Of a DNA stretch of 64,000 bases, positions 44,752 to 54,518 are shown one piece after another. A program made the translations under genes and the position numbers. A model generated the notes under the pieces. The model searched no databases. It was not told where the DNA came from and worked only from the letters and a program-made list of their open reading frames with translations. Where the stretch lies: contig NZ_JPVZ01000008.1 in the NCBI RefSeq assembly GCF_001662875.1, positions 1 through 64,000 of the forward strand, given 5' to 3'. Each line of letters begins with the position of its first letter. The stretch's first letter is position 1. Source of the DNA: Thalassospira tepidiphila MCCC 1A03514. GTDB lineage: Bacteria > Pseudomonadota > Alphaproteobacteria > Rhodospirillales > Thalassospiraceae.

Positions 44752-45132
44752 CTAGCCGAAGCTCGGGATCATGTCGTGATCCATCTGCGGCATCATGTTG
44801 GTGTTAAGGTGATACATTACCCACAGCGACCCGGCGATGGCAATCGCCACGATCACGATGGTGAAGATCAGCGCCAGGAAGTTCCAGCCACCTTCGGATT
44901 TGGTGTTCATGTGCAGGAAATAGACCATGTGAACAATGATCTGAATCACACCAAGTCCCATCACCCAAAGGGCGGTTGCAACCTTGCTGTCCAGAACACC
45001 GTCCATGACAAGCCAGAACGGGATCGCGGTCAGAATGACCGACAGAACGAACCCGATCACATAGCTTTTATAGGTGCCATGCGACGCCCCGCCATCATGA
45101 TGGTCATCATGTGCGTGTGAATGTGCGCTCAT
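44752..45132 (-). CDS. cyoD: Cytochrome bo3 ubiquinol oxidase subunit IV
   Basis: A 126-residue membrane protein with three helices: [40 protein letters not shown] and [20 protein letters not shown]. This size and pattern are typical of CyoD, which helps copper binding and assembly of the oxidase. Its N-terminus is histidine- and aspartate-rich ([10 protein letters not shown]). The start overlaps the cyoC stop (ATGA). Confidence 0.95.
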   Translation of the reverse strand: MSAHSHAHDDHHDGGASHGTYKSYVIGFVLSVILTAIPFWLVMDGVLDSKVATALWVMGLGVIQIIVHMVYFLHMNTKSEGGWNFLALIFTIVIVAIAIAGSLWVMYHLNTNMMPQMDHDMIPSFG

Positions 45133-45749
45133 CCCAGAACTCCCAGCAGGTAAACAACGGAGAAGACACCGATCCAGATCACGTCAAGGAAGTGCCAGAA
45201 CATCGACAGGCACATCAGACGGCGCTTGTTCTCAACGATCAGGCCACGCTGGGCGACCTGAACCATCAGGGTCACAAGCCAGATGATGCCAAAGGTCACA
45301 TGCAAACCGTGGGTCGCCACCAGCGTGTAGAACGCCGAGAGGAAACCACTGCGCATCGGGGTCGCCCCCAGGCTCCAGAGGTGATGGAACTCATAGATTT
45401 CCAGCCCCACGAACGCGACGCCAAACAGGCCGGTAATCGCCAGCCAAATCTGCGTTCCCTTGATGCTGCCCTTTTCCATCGCCAGCATGGCAAAGCCATA
45501 GGTGATCGAGGAAAACAGCAACATCGACGTGTTGATCGCTACCAGTTCGAGATCAAACAGATCAGCAGGCGAAGGACCTGCGGCATAGTTCTGGCCAATA
45601 ACGGCATAGGTTGCAAACAGAATCCCAAAGATGAGGCAATCGCTCATCAGATAGATCCAGAAGCCAAGCATCGTCCCGGTTTCCGGGTGATGCTCTTCTT
45701 TCAGGTAAAAGACCGGCATTTCGGTCTGTGCGGCAGTGTTATTCGCCAT
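45129..45749 (-). CDS. cyoC: Cytochrome bo3 ubiquinol oxidase subunit III
   Basis: A 206-residue membrane protein with five helices, of the COX3 family. Visible are [20 protein letters not shown], a middle segment with [18 protein letters not shown] and the C-terminal [12 protein letters not shown] with [13 protein letters not shown]. The start is ATG 45749, with aaggga at a good distance; the ATG six bases upstream is too near that site. It follows cyoB after 10 bp and overlaps cyoD by 4 bases. Confidence 0.96.
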   Translation of the reverse strand: MANNTAAQTEMPVFYLKEEHHPETGTMLGFWIYLMSDCLIFGILFATYAVIGQNYAAGPSPADLFDLELVAINTSMLLFSSITYGFAMLAMEKGSIKGTQIWLAITGLFGVAFVGLEIYEFHHLWSLGATPMRSGFLSAFYTLVATHGLHVTFGIIWLVTLMVQVAQRGLIVENKRRLMCLSMFWHFLDVIWIGVFSVVYLLGVLG

Positions 45750-45759
45750 TGTCATTCCC

Positions 45760-47769
45760 TTACGCCTGCTGTTTTGCCAGAAGGGCAGTACGTTCGTCTT
45801 CGGTTTCCACGACTTCAGATGCCGGGATGTGATAATCGCGGTCATAGTTGAAGGTATGGGCAATTGCACCGACGATCAGCACGATGAAGCTTGCCGCAAC
45901 AAGCCACCAGATGTGCCAGACAAGTGCAAAGCCAAGAACGAGCGAGATCGCAGCAAGGATAAAGCCAGCGCCGGTATTTTTCGGCATATGGATATCCAGG
46001 AAGCCTTCCGTCGGACGGACATAACCACGTTTCTTCATGTCGGCCCATGCATCAAGATCATGGACAACCGGGGTAAAGGCAAAGTTGTAGGCTGGGGGCG
46101 GCGACGAAGTCGACCATTCCAGCGTACGACCATCCCCCCATGGGTCACCGGTTTCATCACGAAGCTTGTCACGTTTGATCACCGCAACAACGATCGACAG
46201 AATGAACGAACCGATACCACCGGCAATCAGAAGCGCACCAAAGGCGGCAATCACGAACCAGATCTGAAGCGACGGATCGTCAAATTGGCTCATGCGGCGG
46301 GTAATCCCCATCAGACCAAGAACATAAAGCGGCATGAAGGCGAAATAGAACCCGACAAGCCAGAGCCAGAAGGACATTTTGCCCCAGAACGGATCAAGCT
46401 TGAAGCCAAATGCCTTGGGGAACCAGTAAACGATACCGGCAAACATCCCGAACACCACACCACCGATAATCACGTTATGGAAATGCGCAATCAGGAACAG
46501 GCTGTTATGCAACACAAAGTCAGCCGGCGGAACCGCAAGCATAACACCCGTCATGCCCCCGATCACAAAGGTCAGCATAAAGCCGATGGTCCACAGCATC
46601 GGAACATCAAAACTGATGCGGCCCTTATACATCGTGAACATCCAGTTGAAGACTTTCGCACCGGTCGGGATCGAGATGATCATGGTGGTAATGCCAAAGA
46701 AGGCATTCACACTTGCCCCGGACCCCATGGTGAAGAAGTGGTGCAGCCACACGATATAGGACAGGATGGTAATAACCACGGTGGCATAAACCATCGAGCT
46801 ATAACCAAACAGACGCTTGCGGCAGAAGGTCGACACAACTTCGGAAAACACACCAAACGCTGGCAGGATCAGGATGTACACCTCCGGGTGCCCCCAAATC
46901 CAGATCAGGTTGATATACATCATGGCGTTACCGCCAAGATCGTTGGTGAAGAAGTTGGTGTCCGCATAGCGGTCAAGACCAAGCAGAACCAGAACAGCGG
47001 TCAGAACCGGGAACGCAGCCACGATCAGAACGTTGGTGCAAAGCGCGGTCCAGGTAAAGACCGGCATTTTCATCATGGACATGCCCGGTGCGCGCATTTT
47101 GACGATGGTCACAACCAGATTGACCCCCGACAGCAACGTCCCGACACCGGCAATCTGCAAGGCCCAGATATAATAATCGACCCCGACCCCCGGACTGTAG
47201 ACAATGTCAGACAGCGGCGGATAGGCCAGCCAGCCGGTTTTCGCGAACTCACCGACAAACAGCGACACCATGATCAGCGCGGCACCACAGGTGGTCATCC
47301 AGAAGCTGAAATTATTCAGGAACGGGAACGCAACGTCACGCGCGCCGATTTGTAGCGGCACGACAAAGTTCATAAGCCCCGTCACCAGCGGCATGGCCAC
47401 GAAGAAGATCATGATTACGCCGTGGGCGGTGAATATCTGATCGTAATGATCAGGGGGAAGGAAACCTTCCGAGCCGCCAAAAGCCATCGCCTGCTGGGCA
47501 CGCATCATAAGCGCATCGGAGAAACCACGCAAAAGCATGACAAGCGCCAATATGATGTACATAATGCCGATTTTTTTGTGGTCAATCGACGTGATCCACT
47601 CGTTCCAGAGATATCCCCAGAGGCGGAAATAGGTGATACCGCCGACAACAGCGATACCGCCCAGAACCACCGCCGCAAACGTCACCACAAGGATCGGTTC
47701 ATGGAACGGAAGTGAATCAAGTGACAGCCGGCCAAATATAAAATGTAAAAGGTCCGGATTAGAGAACAT
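45760..47769 (-). CDS. cyoB: Cytochrome bo3 ubiquinol oxidase subunit I
   Basis: Catalytic subunit that reduces O2 to water and pumps protons. The 669-residue protein has about 15 helices and the heme-copper ligands: HGVIMIFF (low-spin heme), [17 protein letters not shown] (CuB His and Tyr), [10 protein letters not shown] (CuB His pair) and HFHNVIIGG (hemes). This is the E. coli-like length with extra N- and C-terminal helices. A hairpin lies in the 89-bp gap after cyoA. Confidence 0.98.
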   Translation of the reverse strand: MFSNPDLLHFIFGRLSLDSLPFHEPILVVTFAAVVLGGIAVVGGITYFRLWGYLWNEWITSIDHKKIGIMYIILALVMLLRGFSDALMMRAQQAMAFGGSEGFLPPDHYDQIFTAHGVIMIFFVAMPLVTGLMNFVVPLQIGARDVAFPFLNNFSFWMTTCGAALIMVSLFVGEFAKTGWLAYPPLSDIVYSPGVGVDYYIWALQIAGVGTLLSGVNLVVTIVKMRAPGMSMMKMPVFTWTALCTNVLIVAAFPVLTAVLVLLGLDRYADTNFFTNDLGGNAMMYINLIWIWGHPEVYILILPAFGVFSEVVSTFCRKRLFGYSSMVYATVVITILSYIVWLHHFFTMGSGASVNAFFGITTMIISIPTGAKVFNWMFTMYKGRISFDVPMLWTIGFMLTFVIGGMTGVMLAVPPADFVLHNSLFLIAHFHNVIIGGVVFGMFAGIVYWFPKAFGFKLDPFWGKMSFWLWLVGFYFAFMPLYVLGLMGITRRMSQFDDPSLQIWFVIAAFGALLIAGGIGSFILSIVVAVIKRDKLRDETGDPWGDGRTLEWSTSSPPPAYNFAFTPVVHDLDAWADMKKRGYVRPTEGFLDIHMPKNTGAGFILAAISLVLGFALVWHIWWLVAASFIVLIVGAIAHTFNYDRDYHIPASEVVETEDERTALLAKQQA

Positions 47770-47828
47770 CGGATTACTCTTCTTTCAAATGCAGACAGGC
47801 ATCGTAGCCGATGCCAAAACTGCGAAGG

Positions 47829-47852
47829 GCCGGTTGGCTTTTACCAACCGGC
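47829..47852 (-). other. Intercistronic hairpin between cyoA and cyoB
   Basis: A 9-bp perfect stem (gccggttgg and ccaaccggc, loop of 6) lies just after the cyoA stop. The minus-strand tail is cccttcgcag, without a T run, so it looks like an RNA-stability element and not a full terminator. Confidence 0.6.
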
Positions 47853-47858
47853 ACTGCT

Positions 47859-48998
47859 TCAGAACCCTGTTGAAACACCTGACGGCGCAACACTCATGGC
47901 ACGCGAGACCTGTTCATTGTCAAACAACGGCAGGTTCGCAAGTTCACCAGCCAAGCCACCTTCCGGTGCAGTGCAAAGCGTCGCAACGTAGGACTTGCTT
48001 TCGGGCAATGGCTGACTGCCACGCATCTGCGGCACGTCATAGGTCAAGGACATGACGTTATTGATACCGGCCAGACCGCCGCCACCATTTTCGTCAATAT
48101 GCATCATCTCGTTCATGCACATTTTCGACTGGTCAACGCACATGTTGAGGATCGCGTTGTAAAGTTCCGGATCTACCGAGCTGAAGTACCGAACCGGTTC
48201 CTTGATGCTGGGTTTTTCAAGCTCAAGATATTGCGAACGCCCCAAAAGGTTTTCATCGGCCTTCACATTATCGACCCAGGCATCAAACCCGTCTTGGCTC
48301 AGCCCGTGGAACTTAAAGCGCATATGAGAGAACCCCTCACCGCTGTAGTTCCCCGAGAACCCGTCAAAAACACCTTCTTCATTGATTACGGCATGGAGTT
48401 TTGTTTCCATCCCCGCCATCGAATAAATCTGGCCCGCAAGAGCCGGAATGAAGAACGAGTTCATGATTCCCGAAGAGGTGATTTTGAACTGGATTGGCGT
48501 ATCGACCGGAGCTGCGAGTTCGTTGACAGTCGCAATGCCCTGTTCCGGATACAGGAACAGCCATTTCCAATCGAGAGAAACGACTTCAATCACCATCGGC
48601 TCATGATCTTTTGGCAGTGGACGTTCAGCATCAATACGGTCGAGCGGACGATACGGATCAAGCGTATGGGTCGTAACCCACGTAATCGCGCCAAGGGCAA
48701 TAATGATCACCAGCGGGGCAGACCAGATGACAACTTCCAATTTGGTGGAATGATGCCATTCGGGATCGTATTCCGCATCCTTGTTTCCCTGCCGGTATTT
48801 CCAGGCAAAGAAGACCGTCAATGCCATGACCGGAACAATGATCAGCAGCATCAGGATGGTTGATACGATAATAAGGTCGGCCTGCTGAGAGGCAATATCG
48901 CCCGACGGATCGATCACAACAAGGTTGCAACCGGCCAGAAGCGAGAACATTGAGGTCAATGCGACGCCACGTACAAGTTTTGAAAGCATGCGCTTCAT
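47859..48998 (-). CDS. cyoA: Cytochrome bo3 ubiquinol oxidase subunit II
   Basis: A 379-residue lipoprotein. The signal peptide ends in the lipobox LLAGC, followed by two membrane helices and a periplasmic cupredoxin domain. The CuA ligands of cytochrome c oxidases are missing: the segment NYSGEGFSHMRF has Ser and Gly where CSELCG and the His would be, so the electron donor is quinol and not cytochrome c. ATG 48998 follows gaggaag closely. It leads the operon cyoABCD. Confidence 0.96.
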   Translation of the reverse strand: MKRMLSKLVRGVALTSMFSLLAGCNLVVIDPSGDIASQQADLIIVSTILMLLIIVPVMALTVFFAWKYRQGNKDAEYDPEWHHSTKLEVVIWSAPLVIIIALGAITWVTTHTLDPYRPLDRIDAERPLPKDHEPMVIEVVSLDWKWLFLYPEQGIATVNELAAPVDTPIQFKITSSGIMNSFFIPALAGQIYSMAGMETKLHAVINEEGVFDGFSGNYSGEGFSHMRFKFHGLSQDGFDAWVDNVKADENLLGRSQYLELEKPSIKEPVRYFSSVDPELYNAILNMCVDQSKMCMNEMMHIDENGGGGLAGINNVMSLTYDVPQMRGSQPLPESKSYVATLCTAPEGGLAGELANLPLFDNEQVSRAMSVAPSGVSTGF

Positions 48999-49248
48999 AC
49001 TTCCTCAGTCACTGGAAGATGTTCTCACAGACAACCATATGCCTGCGAGCCGCATAGCGACCCACCAAAGATCGCCACGCGTCGTACCCTGCCGCAAACG
49101 CATATAGGAATTATAATTCCAGACATCCACGGAAAGGGCACAAAGAAAGCAATTTTTTTTCAAAAAAATGCCAAATCGGAAATTCGCGGGAATTGCTATA
49201 GCTGCGTTGCAGCAATGTCAAGCTACCCGCGGCGCATAGCAGGGTCGT

Positions 49249-49264
49249 AATGACAATTATCATT
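49249..49264. promoter_or_regulatory. Fur-box-like palindrome
   Basis: aatgacaattatcatt is an inverted repeat with one mismatch and resembles the classical Fur core aatgataattatcatt. It lies 251 bp from cyoA and 175 bp from the MFS gene. Alphaproteobacteria often use other iron regulators, so the binder is uncertain. Confidence 0.4.
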
Positions 49265-49282
49265 CGGATGTAAACCGCGCGT

Positions 49283-49298
49283 TGTGCGGTGCATCACA
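49283..49298. promoter_or_regulatory. CRP/FNR-family-like site
   Basis: tgtgcggtgcatcaca matches TGTGA-N6-TCACA with one mismatch and is followed 4 bp later by ttgaca, a possible -35 for the MFS gene. Confidence 0.35.
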
Positions 49299-49438
49299 AT
49301 AATTGACACTGACGTTTGCAATTCACATGTCTATACTTAGACTCGATCCAAAGTCGTATCGTCCTTCGAGCCGGATTTGTGATCCAATCAAAAGCAGTTA
49401 GGGCCAAAAGGCCCGACCAGTGAATAAGGGAGAACGGC

Positions 49439-50779
49439 GTGACCCAAACAACAGAACACTACGCGACCGCCACCTCTTCGGGTTTGGAACGCGATGCGCG
49501 GCATCACAATGCCGACGCCACCAACGATCCGGGACAAATCGCGCTTGGCGTGATCATCGGCCGGACATCTGAATTCTTCGACTTCTTCGTTTATTGCATC
49601 GCATCGGTACTGGTCTTCCCGCAATTGCTGTTTCCCGGTGAAACCGCACTGATGGGCACCATGTATTCCTTTGCCATATTCTCTCTGGCCTTTATCGCAC
49701 GCCCTGTCGGGTCGCTTGTCTTTATGACCGTTGACCGTCAGCATGGTCGCGGCGTCAAACTGACGATTGCCATGTTCCTGCTTGGCGGTTCAACCGCTGC
49801 GATGGCATTCCTGCCAAGTACGGCTTCGGCCGGGATCCTTGCGATTTACCTTCTGTGTGCCTTCCGCTTCCTGCAGGGTCTTGCATGGGGTGGCGCATGG
49901 GATGGTCTGGCGTCGCTTCTGGCACTTAACGCACCCGATAACCGCAAGGGCTGGTACGCGATGATCCCGCAGCTGGGCGCGCCGCTTGGCTTCATGCTGG
50001 CATCTTCGCTGTTTGCTTATTTGCTGCTGACACTTCACCCCGACGACTTCCTGGCCTTCGGCTGGCGCTATGCGTTCTTCGTGGCCTTTGCAATCAACGT
50101 TGTTGCGCTGTTTGCCCGCCTGCGTCTGGTGGCAACGTCCGAATTCGGCCATCTGCTTGACAAGAACGAGCTTGAGGCAGCCCGTGTCATCGACACGCTC
50201 AAACATAACGGCCGTACCGTTGTGCTGGGTGCGCTGGTCCCGATGGTCAGCTACGCGCTGTTCCATCTGGTAACGGTCTTTGCGCTGACCTGGGTTTATC
50301 TTTATGCCAATGGCAATCCGGGGCAGTTCCTTCTGACCCAGGGTGTTGGCGCAGTGTTGTGTGCCTTTGGCATCATTGCATCGGGCTTCATTGCCGATCA
50401 GCTCGGCCGTCGTCGCCTGCTTGGTTACAGTGCGGGTATCATCCTTCTGGGTGCGATCCTGACACCGCTGCTTTACACCTATAACATCATCAATGAAGGC
50501 ATGATTGTTCTGGGTGGCTTTGCGGTTCTGGGCCTGTGCTTTGGTCAGGCGGCCGGTACGCTGGCATCGAACTTCAAGCGTGAATACCGCTATACCGGAT
50601 CAGCCCTGACATCCGACCTTGCATGGTTGCTGGGGGCTGGTTTCGCACCGCTGATCGCGCTTTACCTGTGCGACAAGTTCGGTCTGGCCGGTGTTGGTGC
50701 CTACCTGCTTTCGGGCGCGGTTGTGACCCTGCTGGTCCTGCAATTCAACAAGCAGTTCGGGGCAAAAACCACCGACTGA
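49439..50779 (+). CDS. MFS transporter, metabolite:H+ symporter type
   Basis: A 446-residue inner-membrane protein with twelve helices. The N-terminal GVIIGRTSEFFDFFVYCIAS is the typical first-helix motif of the MHS group (osmoprotectant, citrate, shikimate and ketoglutarate symporters), and GRGVKLTIAMFLLGGSTAAM follows the loop 2-3 region. The second half has FIADQLGRRRLLG, the repeated loop motif. The start is GTG 49439 with aagggagaa upstream. The substrate cannot be told. It ends in a strong terminator shared with the convergent GST gene. Confidence 0.9.
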   Translation: MTQTTEHYATATSSGLERDARHHNADATNDPGQIALGVIIGRTSEFFDFFVYCIASVLVFPQLLFPGETALMGTMYSFAIFSLAFIARPVGSLVFMTVDRQHGRGVKLTIAMFLLGGSTAAMAFLPSTASAGILAIYLLCAFRFLQGLAWGGAWDGLASLLALNAPDNRKGWYAMIPQLGAPLGFMLASSLFAYLLLTLHPDDFLAFGWRYAFFVAFAINVVALFARLRLVATSEFGHLLDKNELEAARVIDTLKHNGRTVVLGALVPMVSYALFHLVTVFALTWVYLYANGNPGQFLLTQGVGAVLCAFGIIASGFIADQLGRRRLLGYSAGIILLGAILTPLLYTYNIINEGMIVLGGFAVLGLCFGQAAGTLASNFKREYRYTGSALTSDLAWLLGAGFAPLIALYLCDKFGLAGVGAYLLSGAVVTLLVLQFNKQFGAKTTD

Positions 50780-50803
50780 TTGTAAAGACATACACGTCAA
50801 AGC

Positions 50804-50834
50804 AAACACCCCGGCCAGATTGGCCGGGGTGTTT
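50804..50834 (+). terminator. Bidirectional terminator between MFS and GST genes
   Basis: A 14-bp perfect stem (aaacaccccggcca and tggccggggtgttt, loop gat) with T/A runs on both sides, between convergent stops at 50779 and 50859. Confidence 0.92.
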
Positions 50835-50858
50835 TCGTTTGCAGACCGCGAAGGGGTT

Positions 50859-51551
50859 TTATGCGTAGTTCGACGGGAACATGGCGCGTTTTGCGTCTTC
50901 GTCCATTTCCGTCTTAAAGGTGTGGTCCTTGCCAACCTCGCGCGCACTGACGGCTGCCGGCAGGCGATTGATCGCATCAAACCAGCGTTTGATGTTGGGA
51001 TACTTGTCCCAGACATCCGGGTTCTTGTGCACGAACGGGGCCTTGTCGATCCAGCCCCAGGCCGAGATATCAACAATCGTCATTTCATCGCCGACGATGA
51101 ATTGGCGACCTTCCATATGGTCTTCCAACACCTGATAGTGGCGGGCGATCTCGTTGCGATAACGGTTCACGCCATAGTCACTGCCCTCAGGTGCGACATG
51201 CTGGAAATGCACCGCCTGGCCTGAAAACGGACCCAGACCGGTGGCAATGAACATCAGCCACGACAGGAATTCACCGCGATCTTCGGGCTTGCCCAGGAAC
51301 TTGCCTGACTTTTCGGCGAGATACAGCAGGATCGCGTTTGAATCAAACACGCGTACTTCCTTGCCCCCCGGCCCGTCGGTATCAACAATCGCCGGGACCT
51401 TGCCATTCGGGTTGATCGCGCGGAAGGCCGGGTCATGCTGCTGACCTTTACGGGTATCGACCGGCAGGACCTCATACGGCAAACCGCACGCCTCAAGCAT
51501 CATCGAGATTTTCTGCGGGTTGGGTGTGGGGTGGTAATAGAAGCGGATCAT
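50859..51551 (-). CDS. Glutathione S-transferase, YfcG/Nu-like
   Basis: A 230-residue GST. MIRFYYHPTPNPQKISMMLE and NPNGKVPAIVD begin the thioredoxin-like domain, and VFDSNAILLYLAEKSGKFLG is the glutathione site. The extended C-terminal region with GPFSGQAVHF and the helix FIVGDEMTIVDISAWGW resembles the Nu class (YghU/YfcG), which act as glutathione-disulfide oxidoreductases. It is divergent from a clear paralogue at 51706, with 154 bp between the starts. Confidence 0.9.
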   Translation of the reverse strand: MIRFYYHPTPNPQKISMMLEACGLPYEVLPVDTRKGQQHDPAFRAINPNGKVPAIVDTDGPGGKEVRVFDSNAILLYLAEKSGKFLGKPEDRGEFLSWLMFIATGLGPFSGQAVHFQHVAPEGSDYGVNRYRNEIARHYQVLEDHMEGRQFIVGDEMTIVDISAWGWIDKAPFVHKNPDVWDKYPNIKRWFDAINRLPAAVSAREVGKDHTFKTEMDEDAKRAMFPSNYA

Positions 51552-51705
51552 GACACGTCTCCTTGCCAGGTATCGCCGTTACACAATGGCGTGACCGGCT
51601 CTTGCATTTTGGAATGATCGTTTTAAATTGACCGATAACAACCTGATTGGCAAGCTTCGATTATCGAATTCGCCATCACGAATAGTTTAAAGGAGCCTTT
51701 GGCCC

Positions 51706-52407
51706 ATGATTGATCTGTATTACTGGCCAACCCCGAACGGCCATAAAATCACACTGTTTCTTGAAGAAGCCGGACTGGACTACAAGATCGTGCCGGTCAA
51801 TATCGGTACCGGCGATCAGTTCAAACCGGAATTCCTGGCCTTTTCGCCCAACAACCGTATGCCGGCGATCATTGATCACGATCCGGCCGATGGCGGCGAC
51901 GCCATCACGGTGTTTGAATCCGGCGCCATCTTGCAATATCTGGCCGAGAAAACCGGAAAGTTCATCCCGACCGATGTGCGCGAACGCAAGACCGTGATGG
52001 AATGGCTGTTCTGGCAGATGGGCGGCCTTGGCCCGATGGCCGGTCAGAACCATCATTTCGGCACCTACGCGCCGGAAAAGATCCCGTACGCGATCACCCG
52101 TTATGTCAACGAGACCAACCGTCTTTATGGGGTTCTGAACAAGCGTCTTGAAGGCCGCAAATTCATTGCCGGTGATGACTACACGATTGCGGATATGGCC
52201 TGCTATCCATGGATCGTCAGCCACGAAAAGCAGCAGCAGGACCTGAATGAATTCCCGAACCTGAAACGCTGGTTCGAAGCCATACAATCCCGTCCGGCAA
52301 CGATTGCCGCCTATAAGGCGGGCGAAGGTCTGCGCGCTGGCGAAATGAGCGAAGAAGACAAAAAGATCCTGTTTGGTCAGACGGCAAAAAGCACCCAGAA
52401 ATCCTGA
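51706..52407 (+). CDS. Glutathione S-transferase, YfcG/Nu-like paralogue
   Basis: A 233-residue GST that aligns along its whole length with the divergent gene at 50859: MIDLYYWPTPNGHKITLFLE, SPNNRMPAIIDHD, VFESGAILQYLAEKTGKFIP, GPMAGQNHHF and FIAGDDYTIADMACYPW. The two probably arose by an inverted duplication and diverged long ago. ATG 51706 has aggagcc upstream. Ends in a terminator shared with the convergent chemoreceptor gene. Confidence 0.9.
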   Translation: MIDLYYWPTPNGHKITLFLEEAGLDYKIVPVNIGTGDQFKPEFLAFSPNNRMPAIIDHDPADGGDAITVFESGAILQYLAEKTGKFIPTDVRERKTVMEWLFWQMGGLGPMAGQNHHFGTYAPEKIPYAITRYVNETNRLYGVLNKRLEGRKFIAGDDYTIADMACYPWIVSHEKQQQDLNEFPNLKRWFEAIQSRPATIAAYKAGEGLRAGEMSEEDKKILFGQTAKSTQKS

Positions 52408-52438
52408 CCATATGGACCAATTCACAAGATCATGAAAA

Positions 52439-52475
52439 AACCGCCAGCCCTGTTACAGGACTGGCGGTTCTGTTT
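52439..52475 (+). terminator. Bidirectional terminator between GST and chemoreceptor genes
   Basis: aaccgccag pairs with ctggcggtt, with further pairing inside (cctg/cagg). The plus strand ends in tctgtttt and the minus strand in tttttt. Confidence 0.85.
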
Positions 52476-52493
52476 TGCGTGATCGTCTCAGGC

Positions 52494-54185
52494 TTAGGCG
52501 TTGCGCACTTCGGCCAGGAACGACTCAACTGCTTCGTTCAGAACAGCTGCCTGCCGTCCAAGGCCTTCTGCAAGGCCAAGTACCTCGCCCGAAAGCTTTT
52601 CGGCGTCATTTGCCGCCGTCGACACGCCCGAGATATTTTCAGATACATCGCGGCTGCCGTGTGAGGCCTGTTCAACGTTGCGCGCGATTTCCTGGGTTGC
52701 GGCCCCCTGCTCTTCAACGGCGGATGCGATTGTCGTCGTCGCCCCGTCGAGGCTTCGGATGGTTTCGGCGATTTCGGCAATCGCATTCACTGCATTGGAT
52801 GTGGCGACCTGAATGTCGCTGACCTGGGAGCGGATATCTTCGGTTGCCTTTGCCGTCTGGTTTGCGAGGTTCTTGACCTCGTTAGCAACCACAGCAAAGC
52901 CCTTGCCGGCATCACCGGCACGCGCGGCCTCGATCGTTGCGTTCAGGGCCAGAAGGTTCGTCTGTTCGGCAATGTCGGTGATCAGCGAAACAACTTCACC
53001 AATCTGGTTTGCCGCCTCTGCCAGCAATTCGATCTTCTGATGCGTTTCTTCCGAGGTTTGAACGGCACCTTTGGCAATGGTTGCGGATTGTGCGACCTGA
53101 TTGCTGATTTCGGCAATGGACGTGCTCAGTTCCTCAGCCGCCGAGGCAACCGTTTCGACGTTGGTCGACATTTCCTGCGATGCTGCCGAAACAACCGTTG
53201 AACGTTCGCCGACCTGTTTGGAGGTATCAGTCATCGCATTGGCAGAGCTTTGCATATTGCCCGATGCCTCGATCACCTGGGCGACAACCTGCCCGACGCT
53301 GGCTTCGAAACTGTCGGCCATTTTGCGAAGGGCCGCACGTTTGTCTTCTTCGGCGATGCGTTCCTGCTCTTCACGCTGGGTGCGCATTTCTTCCATTTCG
53401 ATGGTTTTCGATTTGAAGATATCCATCGCCCGCGCCAGATCGCCGATCTCGCTTTTCTGGTGGGTGTAATTGACTTCGATATTGTGATCACCCTGCGACA
53501 GACGCAGCATGTTTTCCGAAATATCGAAAAGTGGTCGGGTAATGCCACGGCTGATCATCAGCGAGACGCCGACAACCGCAACCAGGATCGCCAAGGCAAC
53601 ACCACCCATCACCAGCATGATTTGCATGAAAACAGCGTTTACATCATCAATGTAAATACCGGTGGCGACGATCCAGCCCCATGGCTTGAAATCCTTGACG
53701 AATGAAAGCTTCGGACGAAGATCATCCGAATTCGGCACCTTGTAGGTATAATCGACAAAACCCTCGCCCTTCTCTTCGGCGACGCGCACGAACTCGCGAT
53801 AAAGGAATTTGCCCGATCCATCGACATTGTCGGTCAAGTTCTTGCCAACAAGATCCTTCTTGATGTCATGGATCAGAAGAACCGGCGTGTGATCAAACAC
53901 AAAGAAATAGTTCTTCTCATCATACCGAAGGGCTGCAACAGCGCCTTTGGCGGCATTTTGCGCCTCTTCGGTGGTCATTTCGCCGGACTGTTCCAGCGCA
54001 TGATAATGACCAATCAAATTGATTGTGGATTCAACAAGGTTTTTCGTTTTTGTCTTGCGGTCCTCAAGCATGTTTTGGCGCAATTCGGTCAGACCGAACG
54101 CCCCGACCAGCAACACCGCAAGAACCGCGCCCGCGACAATAATCAGCATACGTGTGCCGATTTTCACCGAACTCAGTGACAACAT
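52494..54185 (-). CDS. Methyl-accepting chemotaxis protein with Cache sensor
   Basis: A 563-residue transmembrane receptor. Membrane helix 1 is [20 protein letters not shown]; the periplasmic part is a single Cache domain ([20 protein letters not shown], then [19 protein letters not shown]); helix 2 is about 190-213, then HAMP and the signalling domain. The hairpin tip [18 protein letters not shown] is fully canonical. sCache_2 domains of this kind bind small carboxylates in known cases. ATG 54185 has gggga upstream; the frame is open to 54230. Confidence 0.94.
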   Translation of the reverse strand: MLSLSSVKIGTRMLIIVAGAVLAVLLVGAFGLTELRQNMLEDRKTKTKNLVESTINLIGHYHALEQSGEMTTEEAQNAAKGAVAALRYDEKNYFFVFDHTPVLLIHDIKKDLVGKNLTDNVDGSGKFLYREFVRVAEEKGEGFVDYTYKVPNSDDLRPKLSFVKDFKPWGWIVATGIYIDDVNAVFMQIMLVMGGVALAILVAVVGVSLMISRGITRPLFDISENMLRLSQGDHNIEVNYTHQKSEIGDLARAMDIFKSKTIEMEEMRTQREEQERIAEEDKRAALRKMADSFEASVGQVVAQVIEASGNMQSSANAMTDTSKQVGERSTVVSAASQEMSTNVETVASAAEELSTSIAEISNQVAQSATIAKGAVQTSEETHQKIELLAEAANQIGEVVSLITDIAEQTNLLALNATIEAARAGDAGKGFAVVANEVKNLANQTAKATEDIRSQVSDIQVATSNAVNAIAEIAETIRSLDGATTTIASAVEEQGAATQEIARNVEQASHGSRDVSENISGVSTAANDAEKLSGEVLGLAEGLGRQAAVLNEAVESFLAEVRNA

Positions 54186-54518
54186 GGCATTCCCCTTCCC
54201 CTTGGATATTCCTTGCCAAGGTAGCGGCAAGGTTTTCTTGTTTTAGAACCACTTCACAAACACTGAAGTCGGCAGCCCGTGACCATGTCACAAATCATCA
54301 TACCAATTGAATCGCATATATTATGCATTATCTCTTTGCTGTGACGGCCATCACAGTTACTTGCCATTTCAGCTTGGCATCCGATAATCTTCCTATCGCT
54401 ATCCGGGCACACCAACGCACGATAAGACGCGCCAAACAAGTGATCTGCAGTGCGCCGTTTGACGTAGCCATTTCAGTGATTTACATAATTTCTCAGCATC
54501 ATGGCCAAAGGACATCTC
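54186..54518. other. 333-bp divergent regulatory region
   Basis: Lies between the chemoreceptor and the lipoprotein hydrolase. It holds an inverted repeat acttca-N7-tgaagt (54251-54269), an AT-rich stretch (54300-54330) and a perfect CRP-type site (54340-54355). No gene is supported. Confidence 0.55.
54340..54355. promoter_or_regulatory. Perfect CRP-type site
   Basis: tgtgacggccatcaca matches TGTGA-N6-TCACA exactly. It lies 155 bp before the chemoreceptor start and 164 bp before the hydrolase start. A CRP/FNR-family regulator is the probable binder. Confidence 0.5.

Larger units (their letters stand above)
48999..49438. other. 440-bp divergent regulatory region between cyoA and the MFS gene
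   Basis: No gene is supported here. It contains an A/T tract (near 49145-49170), a nested inverted repeat attgct/agcaat around gctgc/gcagc (near 49194-49220), a Fur-like palindrome at 49249-49264 and a CRP-like site at 49283-49298 next to a ttgaca. The density of sites fits a regulated terminal oxidase promoter. Confidence 0.5.

Noticed and set aside
45736-47355. 539-codon plus-strand frame opposite cyoB
   Set aside because: It is the antisense of a clear CyoB with all heme ligands. Its composition (many His, Asn, Asp, Arg) is that of a shadow frame.
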